This document shows, piece by piece, positions 26,189 to 36,084 of a DNA stretch of 64,000 nt. The notes under the pieces were generated by a model. It did no database searches and was not told where the DNA came from. It was given only the letters and a program-made list of their open reading frames with translations. The position numbers were made by a program, and so were the translations under genes. Each line of letters starts with the position of its first letter. The stretch's first letter is position 1. Origin of the DNA: Macrostomum hystrix (taxonomy: Eukaryota > Platyhelminthes > Macrostomidae); the NCBI GenBank assembly GCA_950097015.1, contig CATNEN010000007.1, positions 8,118,501 through 8,182,500 of the forward strand. Reading direction: 5' to 3'.

Positions 26189-28340
26189 TCTATATCTATA
26201 AAAGTGAAAACTCTGTCTGTGTGTGTGTGTGTCTGTCTGTGTGTGTGCAACCTTTTGTCTTTATAGACGCCGAAACCGCTCAACCAAATCGCACCAACTT
26301 TGCACATACCTAAAACCACCTACGCTGAGTGCAATAGGCTACTCAAATTCCCGAAAAATCATTTCCTTCCTGCTCAAAAGTGCAAAAAACTGCTCAAAAA
26401 TCGTCAAAAAATCACTCAATTCGACATATCGTCGCCCCACTTTGTCAGATTTTCTCCAAATTTGATCCACTTACACTTTACATGTTTTCCAACAATGCTG
26501 TCAATTTTGAACATCTCTACTCAATCCAGAGCAAAGCTGCATCATCTCAAAGTGAGTCACTTTTTGTTTTCCGAGGACAGCCACCCCAACTCCCCTCCGC
26601 CACTCTGCGGGCCAAATTTTATTACAGCCACCCCCTCCCTTCCCCGGGCGCCGAAGCCCCAGACTGTACATTGTATTTCAAGCCGTGAATGTACACAGCC
26701 CAAACCCCTAGACTGTCTACTGGCCCCCAAGCAGCACTGAGACTGAGTGCGGTGAGTGCGGTGGCGTCCCAGTGCGCAGGGCTCTCCGGTCGATATTTCT
26801 CTCCAGCCAGCCTGGGATAAGAAGAAAGAGAGGCTGGCGTACAGTGCTTTGCTAAAATATACAGAGGCTTAGCCTCTCCCACTGAAGAGAAGAGAAAGAT
26901 TTTTCAACACAGGTCCCCTGTCATTCGGACTACTTCTAACTTTCGGATGCCACCTAAGAAAAGTTTTTTAAGTCGCTTCACTTTTGGTCAAGCGACCTGA
27001 TGGTTCGATATGCTGACGTTGACTGGCTGTCAGAGAGGGCAATTCTGTGTCCTAGAAATGATGCCGCCAACGAAATTAACTACCAACTGCTTCAGGAGTT
27101 GCCAGGTGCAGTTTTCACCTACAAGTCAATTGATACAACGTTGACTGATGACACCGCTGTGGAGTATCCTGTTGAGTTTCTGAACTCTCTAGATCCTCCT
27201 GGAACTCCATCGCACAACTTGCAGCTGAAAGTTGGGGCACCAATTATGCTCCTCCGCAACCTGAATGCGCCAAGGCTGTGTAACGGCACCAGACTGATAG
27301 TCAGGCGGCTCTTCCCACACGTGATTGAGGCCACGATAATGACTGGATCTGGCAGAGGAGAGTCTGTGTTTGTTCCCCGGATTCCAATTATCCCCACGGA
27401 CCTGCCATTTCAGTTCAAGCGACTGCAGTTCCCTGTGAGAGTGTGCTTTGCGATGACTATTAACAAGGCTCAGGGACAGTCGCTGAAGGTGGCTGGCATC
27501 AACCTGGAGACTCCTTGCTTCTCGCATGGGCAGCTTTATGTCGCCTGCTCCCGTGTTGGAACTCCAGCTGGCCTATTCATTTTCGCACCAAGGGGAAGAA
27601 CGAAGAATGTGGTGTATCCCCAGGCCTTGAGGTGACTCGCAAGCAATTAATAGAAAAGTAGTCACGAATTGACCTTGACCTGTCTAACTCTGAACTCTGA
27701 AACAGTTTAATTTTGTTTCTTTGACATTGTTATTGTTATGCCATGGCTATTTTCCTTATGTATACGCGTGTACATGCATACTGTATACAGAGGCAGATTT
27801 AGGGGGGGGGCGTGGGGGCAGTCGCCCCCCTAAATTTTAATCATGGGAATATGATGCCCCCACCAGGGGCCGCTGGCGCCCCTTTTTCAGCCGCTGGCGC
27901 CCCTTTTTCAGCCGCTGGCGCCCCTTTTTCAGCCGCTGGCGCCCCTTTTTCAGCCGCTGGCTCCCGTTTTTCAGCCGCTGGCGCCCTTTCTTGCCTCCTG
28001 GCGCCCTTTTTCGGCCGCTGGCACCCCCTCTGTGATTCTCATGGCGCTCCCCTGACAGACCGCCCCAAAACAAAATTCCTGGATCTGCCACTGACTGTAT
28101 AGAGGAGTGGCTAAGAGACATGTTTCTAAAGAAGTAATCAAGAGGGGGCTGTTTGGACAAACTTTTCACTTATTTTTTACTTAAAACGCCCTTAAACAAA
28201 CTCTTCACTTTTCATTAATGCAGTTAATAAATAAATGGTGACCTTCAGTGTCCTTCACTATAAAGTCAATACAGAGACGTGAATTGCTTACTGCTTTGCT
28301 TTAAATTTCTGCCCCAAAAACAACGGGCAAAAAAAGCTAG
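26189..28340 (+). mobile_element. Helitron A, internally deleted
   Basis: The left end is TCTATATCTATAAAAGTG and the right end AAAAAAAGCTAG. The insertion lies between A26188 and T28341, the A/T target expected for Helitrons. A short hairpin (GCCC, loop, GGGC) precedes the CTAG by about 12 bases. The same two termini flank elements B and C. Inside is the C-terminal part of a Pif1-type helicase (27000-27635), then a GC-rich array of CCGCTGGCGCCCCTTTTTCA units at about 27870-28020. The Rep domain and helicase N-terminus are gone, so the element is non-autonomous. Confidence 0.88.
27000..27635 (+). pseudogene. Helitron helicase, C-terminal fragment
   Basis: The 211-residue reading frame has the C-terminal motifs of Helitron/Pif1 helicases: VGAPIMLLRNLN, LCNGTRLIV, FAMTINKAQGQSL and LYVACSRVG. 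These are helicase motifs V and VI. The N-terminal helicase motifs and the Rep nuclease are absent, because the element is deleted upstream. A near-identical fragment lies on the minus strand at 29381-30082. The frame is intact, which suggests recent loss. Confidence 0.88.
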
Positions 28341-28731
28341 TACTTATTTAAAAATAACTTTACATTTGTACTCTACAAGTTAATTTCAAAGCAAATCAAA
28401 TAAATCAATATTTATGGTTAAAACAGAAAATTGAAATATTTTATGCAGCAAAAAGTAATTCAAGGACAATATACTAATGAAAAGATCCAGTATTTTTGTA
28501 ATTCTTACTCAGAAGGACTGAATTATGGTAATGGAGCTTTCGGTTTTAATAAACTTTTATTTAATATACCATTAGTTACTTCAGCAACTAAAAAAACTAA
28601 GAAACTAATTCTTGAAATTACAATAATCTAAATTTGTATAATCACAAATAGAAGAGATAAAAAGGCACTACATCCTTATATTTACGAAGACACACATAAT
28701 ACATACGCTCGATCGTATATATATATATATA
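28341..28731. other. AT-rich spacer between inverted Helitrons
   Basis: About 390 bases of unique AT-rich sequence ending in a TA dinucleotide run (about 28716-28730). It separates Helitron A from the oppositely oriented Helitron B. No gene is seen. Confidence 0.5.
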
Positions 28732-30650
28732 CTAGCTTTTTTGGCCCGTTGTTTTTTGGGGGCAGAAATTTAAAGCAAAGCAGTAAGCAATTCACGTCTC
28801 TGTATTAACTTTATAGTGAAGGTCACCATTTATTTATTTACTGCATTAATGAAAAGTGAAGAGTTTGTTTAAGGGCGTTTTAAGTAAAAAATAAGTGAAA
28901 AGTTTGTCCAAACAGCCCCCTCTTGATTACTTCTTTAGAAACATGTCTCTTAGCCACTCCTCTATACAGTCAGTGGCAGATCCAGGAATTTTGTTTTGGG
29001 GCGGTCTGTCAGGGGAGCGCCATGAGAATCACAGAGGGGGTGCCAGCGGCCGAAAAAGGGCGCCAGGAGCCAAGAAAGGGCGCCAGCGGCTGAAAAACGG
29101 GAGCCAGCGGCTGAAAAAGGGGCGCCAGCGGCCGAAAAGGTGGGGGGTGCATGGTGGGGGCATCTTATTCCCATGATTAAAATTTAGGGGGGCGACTGCC
29201 CCCCCGCCCCCCCCTAAATCTGCCTCTGTATACAGTATGCATGTACACGCGTAGACATAAGGAAAATAGCCATGACATAACAATAACAATGTCAAAGAAA
29301 CAAAATTTAACTGTTTCAGAGTTCAGAGTTAGACAGGTCAAGGTCAATTCGTGACTACTTTTCTATTAATTGCTTGCGAGTCACTTCAAGGCCTGGGGAT
29401 ACACCACATTCTTCGTTCTTCCCCTTGGTGCGAAAATGAATAGGCCAGCTGGAGTTCCAACACGGGAGCAGGCGACATAAAGCTGCCCATGCGAGAAGCA
29501 AGGAGTCTCCAGGTTGATGCCAGCCACCTTCAGCGACTGTCCCTGAGCCTTGTTAATAGTCATCGCAAAGCACACTCTCACAGGGAACTGCAGTCGCTTG
29601 AACTGAAATGGCAGGTCCGTGGGGATAATTGGAATCCGGGGAACGAACACAGACTCTCCTCTGCCAGATCCAGTCATTATCGTGGCCTCAATCACGTGTG
29701 GGAAGAGCCGCCTGACTATCAGTCTGGTGCCGTTACACAGCCTTGGCACATTCAGGTTGCGGAGGAGCATAATTGGTGCCCCAACTTTCAGCTGCAAGTT
29801 GTGCGATGGAGTTCCAGGAGGATCTAGAGAGTTCAGAAACTCAACAGGATACTCCACAGCGGTGTCATCAGTCAACGTTGTATCAATTGACTTGTAGGTG
29901 AAAACTGCACCTGGCAACTCCTGAAGCAGTTGGTAGTTAATTTCGTTGGCGGCATCATTTCTAGGACACAGAATTGCCCTCTCTGACAGCCAGTCAACGC
30001 CAGCCTCTCTCTTTCTTCTATCCCAGGCTGGCTGGAGAGAAATATCGACCGGAGAGCCCTGCGCACTGGGACGCCACCGCACTCACCGCACTCAGTCTCA
30101 GTGCTGCTTGGGGGCCAGTAGACAGTCTAGGGGTTTGGGCTGTGTACATTCACGGCTTGAAATTCAATGTACAGTCTGGGGCTTCGGCGCCCGGGGAAGG
30201 GAGGGGGTGGCTGTAATAAAATTTGGCCCGCAGAGTGGCGGAGGGGAGTTGGGGTGGCTGTCCTCGGAAAACAAAAAGTGACTCACTTTGAGATGATGCA
30301 GCTTTGCTCTGGATTGAGTAGAGATGTTCAAAATTGACAGCATTGTTGGAAAACATGTAAAGTGTAAGTGGATCAAATTTGGAGAAAATCTGACAAAGTG
30401 GGGCGACGATATGTCGAATTGAGTGATTTTTTGACGATTTTTGAGCAGTTTTTTGCACTTTTGAGCAGGAAGGAAATGATTTTTCGGGAATTTGAGTAGC
30501 CTATTGCACTCAGCGTAGGTGGTTTTAGGTATGTGCAAAGTTTGGTGCGATTTGGTTGAGCGGTTTCGGCGTCTATAAAGACAAAAGGTTGCACACACAC
30601 AGACAGACACACACACACACAGACAGAGTTTTCACTTTTATATATATAGA
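28732..30650 (-). mobile_element. Helitron B, internally deleted (3' member of a dimer)
   Basis: On the minus strand it starts at 30650 with TCTATATATATAAAAGTG and ends at 28735-28732 with CTAG, followed by T. Its 5' end touches the CTAG of Helitron C without a spare base. It shares with Helitron A the helicase C-terminal fragment and the CGCTGGCGCC array near the 3' end, with fewer array units. Compared with A it lacks about 150 bases just before the helicase fragment, joining GAGGCTGGCG directly to TTGACTGGCTG. Confidence 0.88.
29381..30082 (-). pseudogene. Helitron helicase, C-terminal fragment (copy in Helitron B)
   Basis: Reading on the minus strand, the frame has the same motifs as the Helitron A copy (GAPIMLLRNLN, TINKAQGQS, VACSRVG) with only a few differences. 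The first 30 or so residues come from the Helitron 5' region fused in by deletion, so they are not part of the original protein. Confidence 0.85.
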
Positions 30651-33069
30651 CTAGCTTTTTTTGCCCGTTGTTTTTGGGGCAGAAATTTAAAGCAAAGCAG
30701 TAAGCAATTCACGTCTCTGTATTAACTTTATAGTGAAGGTCACCATTTATTTATTTACTGCATGAATGAAAAGTGAAGAGTTTGTTTAAGGGCGTACTGG
30801 CTCTGACAGCCAGTCAACGTCAGCATATCGAACCATCAGGTTCGGGTAAACTTTTGCCTTGAGCTCCTGCACTGACTGCACAATGGTTCCGATTGTAGCG
30901 ATCGATGACTGCCCATTCTCTGTGCTAATCTCCAGCAGACCATTGCCGATTCGCAATAGATTGGCAGAGAACTCATGAGCTGTTTCGTCTCCTTGAATTG
31001 TAGCTCTCATGTTTGTTCGTAGGTGCAACTTCACAACCGATGGCCACAGGTGAGATGATTTTAGGAAAGCATTAATCTCATCAGCAGGAGTGCCTCGCGG
31101 AATCACAGGCAGCGTCTGTCTAAAGTCTCCAGACAGCAGCAGAGTGACACCACCCATCAGTTGATTGCTATTGCGCAGGTCTTTCAAAGTTAAGTTGAGT
31201 GCTTCAAATGCCAGTTTGTGGGACATGGTACACTCATCCCAGACGATAAGCTTGCAAGCCTGAAGCACTCTGGCAGTGCCTGTGTTTTTCTTGATGTTGC
31301 ACAGCGGATTCTCCGCTCAAGACAGATCAAGCGGCAACTTCAGTGCTGAGTGGGCAGTGCGACCGCCTGGCAGCAAGGTGGCTGTAATTCCAGAGGAAGC
31401 TACAGCAATGGCAACGTCGCCTCGTTGCCTGACCTTTGCCAGAAGGAGGTTGATTAGAAATTTTTTTCCTGTGCCACCTGGAGCATCAAGAAAAACCATG
31501 CCACCAACGTTGTTGTTGACTCTGCGCAATAGCTCGCGGTACGCCTCTAGCTGCTCAGGCATGAGTCGGGGCTCATTCTCCTCTATGAACTGTCCCAGCT
31601 GCTCCTGGTCATCCAGCTCTTCCAGCAGTCCCAGTCGCTGACATGCTTCATGAAAAGTTTGGCAGGTATGGCCTTCCACCGTTCTAATGTGTCTAAATGA
31701 CGTCGGACCAATCACGGTGTGTAGCAGGTAGTAGCATTCACTGTGGTTTGGGTGCACCGTGTACTCTGGCTAATGCATCAGTCTGTCGTATTTCAGGATG
31801 GCCTGGAACTGCAGCGCCTTGAACCCGCCGCTTCCATCCTTTCGAAGAGGCGTTCCATGTGTAATAGGCAGGCACCTGGTGGTACAGCAAAGTCCTGGCA
31901 AAGGGGTCTTCAGCGCACAACTTGAAGAAAGCAGTAAGAGTAGTGTCCTGTGGCCTTTGAGCACGCTGCTGGATGTTCTCCTCCGTAAAGTATACTCTCT
32001 GACCGTTTTCCAGGTGCACACTGAGGTGCATGACAGTTGGGTGGCGTTCATGAATAGAGAATCCGAAGATTCGCCACATTGCCTCGTTAGAGCTGATACC
32101 TTCCGCTCTTGAAGCGATTGACTTCGTCAAATTCGTTTACTATGCCTCCAGGTCCCTCAATGTTGAACACTGCTTGGTCGCTACCCTTGTTCACGTACTT
32201 GCAAATGTACTTGATTGATTTAACAGAGTTGCAGTACTCAACGTTGATGTGTGGATTGAACACCTTGGACAGTAGCGGGCAGTAGGGAACGACCCATCTG
32301 TTGTCCAGATCGATCTCTTCATTCCCATGGCTGCATAGAATAATGCGAGTGGTAAAGCCGCCATCCTCACGTGATCTCCGTCGATACAGCGGATAACCGT
32401 CTTGTATTTTAGCAAAGCACTGTACGCCAGCCTCTCTCTTTCTTCTATCCCAGGCTGGCTGGAGAGAAATATTGACCAGAGAGCCCTGCGCACTGGGACG
32501 CCACCGCACTCACCGCACTCAGTCTCAGTGCTGCTTGGGGGCCAGTAGACAGTCTAGGGGTTTGGGCTGTGTACATTCACGGCTTGAAATACAATGTACA
32601 GTCTGGGGCTTCGGCGCCCGGGGAAGGGAGGGGGTGGCTGTATTAAAATTTGGCCCGCAGAGTGGCGGAGGGGAGTTGGGGTGGCTGTCCTCGGAAAACA
32701 AAAAGTGACTCACTTTGAGATGATGCAGCTTTGCTCTGGATTGAGTAGAGATGTTCAAAATTGACAGCATTGTTGGAAAACATGTAAAGTGTAAGTGGAT
32801 CAAATTTGGAGAAAATCTGACAAAGTGGGGCGACGATATGTCGAATTGAGTGATTTTTTGACGATTTTTGAGCAGTTTTTTGCACTTTTGAGCAGGAAGG
32901 AAATGATTTTTCTGGAATTTGAGTAGCCTATTGCACTCAGCGTAGGTGGTTTTAGGTATGTGCAAAGTTTGGTGCGATTTGGTTGAGCGGTTTCGGCGTC
33001 TATAAAGACAAAAGGTTGCACACAGACAGACAGACAGACAGACAGAGTTTTCACTTTTATATATATAGA
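30651..33069 (-). mobile_element. Helitron C with decayed Rep/helicase gene (5' member of a dimer)
   Basis: The minus-strand 5' end is TCTATATATATAAAAGTG at 33069 and the 3' end is CTAG at 30654-30651. A plus-strand T at 33070 gives the A preceding the 5' end. It carries the middle of the Rep-helicase gene and a 3' end nearly identical to those of A and B. It is deleted for the helicase C-terminus: the reading frame stops at VDWLSE and passes directly into the terminal region. Confidence 0.88.
30786..32509 (-). pseudogene. Broken Helitron Rep-helicase gene
   Basis: Three minus-strand reading frames together cover part of one Helitron protein. 32087-32509 has IKYICKYVNKG, the YxxxY motif of the Rep nuclease; the HUH motif that should precede it is missing. 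31738-32130 continues in another frame. 31317-31757 has a P-loop changed to GGTGKKF (normally GGTGKTF). 30786-31268 has the Walker B segment LIVWDECTM and GDFRQTLPVIP. At least two frame changes and a truncated C-terminus make it non-functional. Confidence 0.85.
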
Positions 33070-33257
33070 TAGATATATATACATACGTATATATATAATT
33101 TGTACCTTACATATACCGACAAATAATTAGTTCAATAAGTCAAACGTGTTACGCTCGTACAACCACTTCGGGTGTTGTAAGCGAGCATACAGCTAGTGCA
33201 TGTATAGCCTCCGATTTGATGTGTCTATTAATATTTATTACGTCCTAATTCATAGTA

Positions 33258-33296
<39 letters not shown>

Positions 33297-33586
33297 TATA
33301 GTATAACTATACTAGTTTATATAAGTGTTTATTACGATTTGCGATACCCTATATTCGTACGTCCATCTCTTTCCCTACAGAATATTTTTAGCTGCCCTGC
33401 TTTCGCATGCTACTTGTAGTAGCAGCCTTCTATGGACAAATTCTATAAAAAACCGTCATGTCCTGATTGGTTCGGCGAATACTCCTATGATGGAGCGATC
33501 TGAATAAATATATCCCAATTTGAGCTGCCAAAGCCTTCCTCCTTATTTCTCTGCATCCGCCACCTTCGCCAGCAGCAACTCGAGCC
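33070..33586. other. AT-rich flank with a TA microsatellite
   Basis: It contains a (TA)n run at about 33261-33292 and other TA-rich stretches, then a short GC-richer leader before the ATG at 33587. No other gene is supported. Confidence 0.5.
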
Positions 33587-35292
33587 ATGCATCATCTGGC
33601 ACCTATGGCGCCAACTCGGCCGCCGCTGACGCTGTTCCTGACGCTGCTGCTGGCCTCCATAACGCTGCGCTGCACAATGGCACAACGGACTGTGAGTTGT
33701 ACTCAATCTATGGTCGGAAGCCAGGCTCGTTTCTAAAGCCGTTTTACCACCCGACCACAGCCGCAACCGCAGATTTTGTGTACAGCTATACAGTCCGCGG
33801 ACAAATTTCTACCCCAGCTGATGTTGGAACCCCTTTCACAGCTGGGTGAATTCAAATACTAGGGAATTAAGACAAGAGCTGCGTCTTTTGGGTTGCGATT
33901 CGAACTCCCGACCTCTCAGTCAGGAATCCAAAGCTCTAACCACTGGACTACCGACTCGAACTCCCGACCTCTCAGTCAGGAATCCGAAGCTCTAACCACT
34001 GGGCTACCGCAAGCTTTCGCTAGCAAGGCTAAGCCACACAGCCTGTATTCGTTAGTTCAGAATGATAATTCCCTCTGGCACAGCAGCAACGTCATCATAT
34101 TCCCTAAAATATCCTCAGACAACCCATGGCCTAAAAAACACACTGTCTATGCCGGGAATGCGGCTGTGTTATCAGGAACAGATTTGTTTCCCCTAGGGGA
34201 GAGGCAAGCCTCAATCTGGTATCAGCAAGCTTCATTATGGGAGCGGCCTGACATTTTCCCGCTGCCAATGCGCCATTTTTATTGCGCACAGCAGCATCAG
34301 TTCTGCTGGAGTCTATAGAATGCAGTGTTAACAAAACCAAACTGAATTGCTGCTGTTATATGGGCTTGGCAGCAAGCAGAAAATAATGGTAATAGAAAGA
34401 TAATAAGCAAGCAGAAAACCAACACGGCTATGAGACGTGTCCACCGGTCCCCTTCAGCTGAGCCACACCTGTCCCCACCTTCACCGGTCCCCTTCAGCTG
34501 AGCCACACCTGTCCCCACCTTCACCGGTACCCTTCACCTGAGCCACACCTGTCCTCCCCTTCACCTGCCCCCTTCTCCTGAGCCACACCTGTCCCCACCT
34601 CCACCGGTCCCCTTCAGCTGAGCCACACCTGTCCCCACCTCCACCGGTCCCCTTCTCCTGAGCCACACCTGTCCCCACCTCCACCGGTCCCCTTCAGCTG
34701 AGCCACACCTGTCCCCACCTTCACCCGCCCCCTTCTCCTGAGCCACACCTGTCCCCACATTCACCGGCCCCCTTATCCTGAGCCACACCTGTCCTCCCCT
34801 TCACCCGCCCCCTTCTCCTGAGCCACACCTGTCCTCCCCTTCACCCGCCCCCTTCACCTGAGCCACACCTGTCCTCCCCTTCACCCGCCCCCTTCTCCTG
34901 AGCCACACCTGTCCCCACCTTCACCGGTCCCCTTCAGCTGAGCCACACCTGTCCCCACCTTCACCGGTCCCCTTCAGCTGAGCCACACCTGTCCCCACCT
35001 TCGTCCGCAGTACTACGAACAGCAGATGGAGCGGGCCCTGGAGCGTCAGTTCAAGCCTTGCATTTTGCGCAGCATTGGCTGCCCAACCGACGGCAGCCTG
35101 AACTATCCCGTCATCCGCTCGATGGTCTGCTACCTGGTGCACCGCCGGCTGCTCGGCTCCGGCCGCCAGCTGCCTCCGGAGTGTCGCTGCAGATACGCCG
35201 GCAAGAGCGAGGCCTGTGATAGGGCCTGCTACTATGCTTACCTGCGGGCCAGCCACCTGGCTGCTCTGGCGCTGGGGCCGCCTGTCAATTAG
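33587..35292 (+). CDS. Small cysteine-rich secreted protein, two exons
   Basis: Exon 1 is 33587-33691 and exon 2 is 35011-35292, joined in phase 0 through GTGAGT and CCGCAG, 128 residues in all. Exon 1 is almost entirely a signal peptide: Met, a short Pro- and Arg-containing start, then LTLFLTLLLASITLRC. Exon 2 starts YYEQQMERALERQF and has seven Cys (PC, GC, VC, EC, RC, AC, AC), the last five in PPECRCRY and EACDRACYY. No dibasic-flanked neuropeptide is obvious. I do not recognise the family, and a small disulfide-rich ligand, inhibitor or effector is possible. The seven mature Cys are odd in number, so one may be free or make a dimer. Its intron holds a SINE and a 40-bp array, and an array grown from its stop codon follows. 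Confidence 0.72.
33757..34015 (-). repeat. SINE family A copy with a doubled tRNA-like head
   Basis: The body has the paired CAGTCC..GGAC core and CACAGCTGGGTGAA. The tRNA-like part (minus strand) occurs twice in tandem with a 56-bp period: 33898-33952 and 33953-34008. Both have GGGAGTTCGA as B box and TAGAGCTT in the A-box region. It lies in the intron of the cysteine-rich protein gene. Confidence 0.75.
34440..35003. repeat. 40-bp minisatellite abutting an exon
   Basis: Fourteen units of 40 bp are built on AGCCACACCTGTCCCCACCT followed by a TCACCGGTCCCCTTCAGCTG-type half. Some units have TCCTCCCCTTCACC instead. The last unit runs straight into the splice acceptor of the cysteine-rich protein gene, so part of its polypyrimidine tract is repeat. 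Confidence 0.95.
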
Positions 35293-35775
35293 GCTGATGG
35301 GCTGTCATTTTAGCTGATTGGCTGTCAATAAGGCTTATGGGCTGTCAATTAGACTAATCAGGAGTCAATTAGACTAATCAGCAGTCAATTAGACTAATCA
35401 GCTGTCAATTAGACTAACCAGGAGTCAATTAGACTAATCAGGAGTCAATTAGACTAATCAGCTGTCAATTAGACTAATCAGCTGTCAATTAGACTAATCA
35501 GGAGTCAATTAGACTAATCAGGAGTCAATTAGACTAATCAGCTGTCAATTAGACTATTCAGCTGTCAATTAGACTAATCAGCTGTCAATTAGACTAATCA
35601 GCTGTCAATTAGACTAATCAGCTGTCAATTAGACTATTCAGCTGTCAATTAGACTAATCAGCAGTCAATTAGACTATTCAGCTGTCAATTAGACTAATCA
35701 GCTGTCAATTAGACTATTCAGCTGTCAATTAGACTAATCAGCAGTCAATTAGACTAATCAGCTGTCAATTAGAGG
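35283..35775. repeat. 20-bp minisatellite starting at a stop codon
   Basis: About 24 units of GCTGTCAATTAGACTAATCA (20 bp). The first unit overlaps the last codons and stop of the cysteine-rich protein gene (CCTGTCAATTAG), and the next two are diverged forms of it. Later units show G/C and GT/CA variants (GGAGTC, GCAGTC) and ATTC for ATC. Confidence 0.95.
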
Positions 35776-36080
35776 AATTTTAGCTCTTGCATTGAGGGAT
35801 CTAATAGAATTTCGCTGGTCCAGTTGTGGCTTTTGAATCGGTGCGCTTTCGTGTTTGAAATCTGTGTGGCATCAGCAAAGACTCAAGCGGAATTAACTTT
35901 AGCGAAACTTCATCTATCTGTGATGCAACAACTGCGGTGCACTGCAGTATATTTGTACACACCTGTGTTTTTCCTACTCTATTGATTACTTCACAATCAA
36001 CTTTTAATTCACTGCTAGTGTAATAAACATGGTATGAAACTATGTATAAATGCATCTGACAACATTCGCTTCATTCGATT
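35776..36080. other. Spacer, no gene seen
   Basis: Unique AT-rich sequence between arrays with no supported feature. Confidence 0.4.
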
Positions 36081-36084
36081 CAAA

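Noticed and set aside
26223-26740. ORFs in the 5' region of each Helitron
   Set aside because: The same frames recur in all three Helitrons, overlap each other and have no recognised domain. They lie before the deletion point and are probably non-coding terminal sequence.
31276-32112. Plus-strand ORFs opposite the Helitron C helicase
   Set aside because: They are antisense to the recognised Rep-helicase remnant and carry no motif.
33893-34012. Two tandem tRNA genes
   Set aside because: The two 56-bp copies are too short for complete tRNAs and are part of a SINE.
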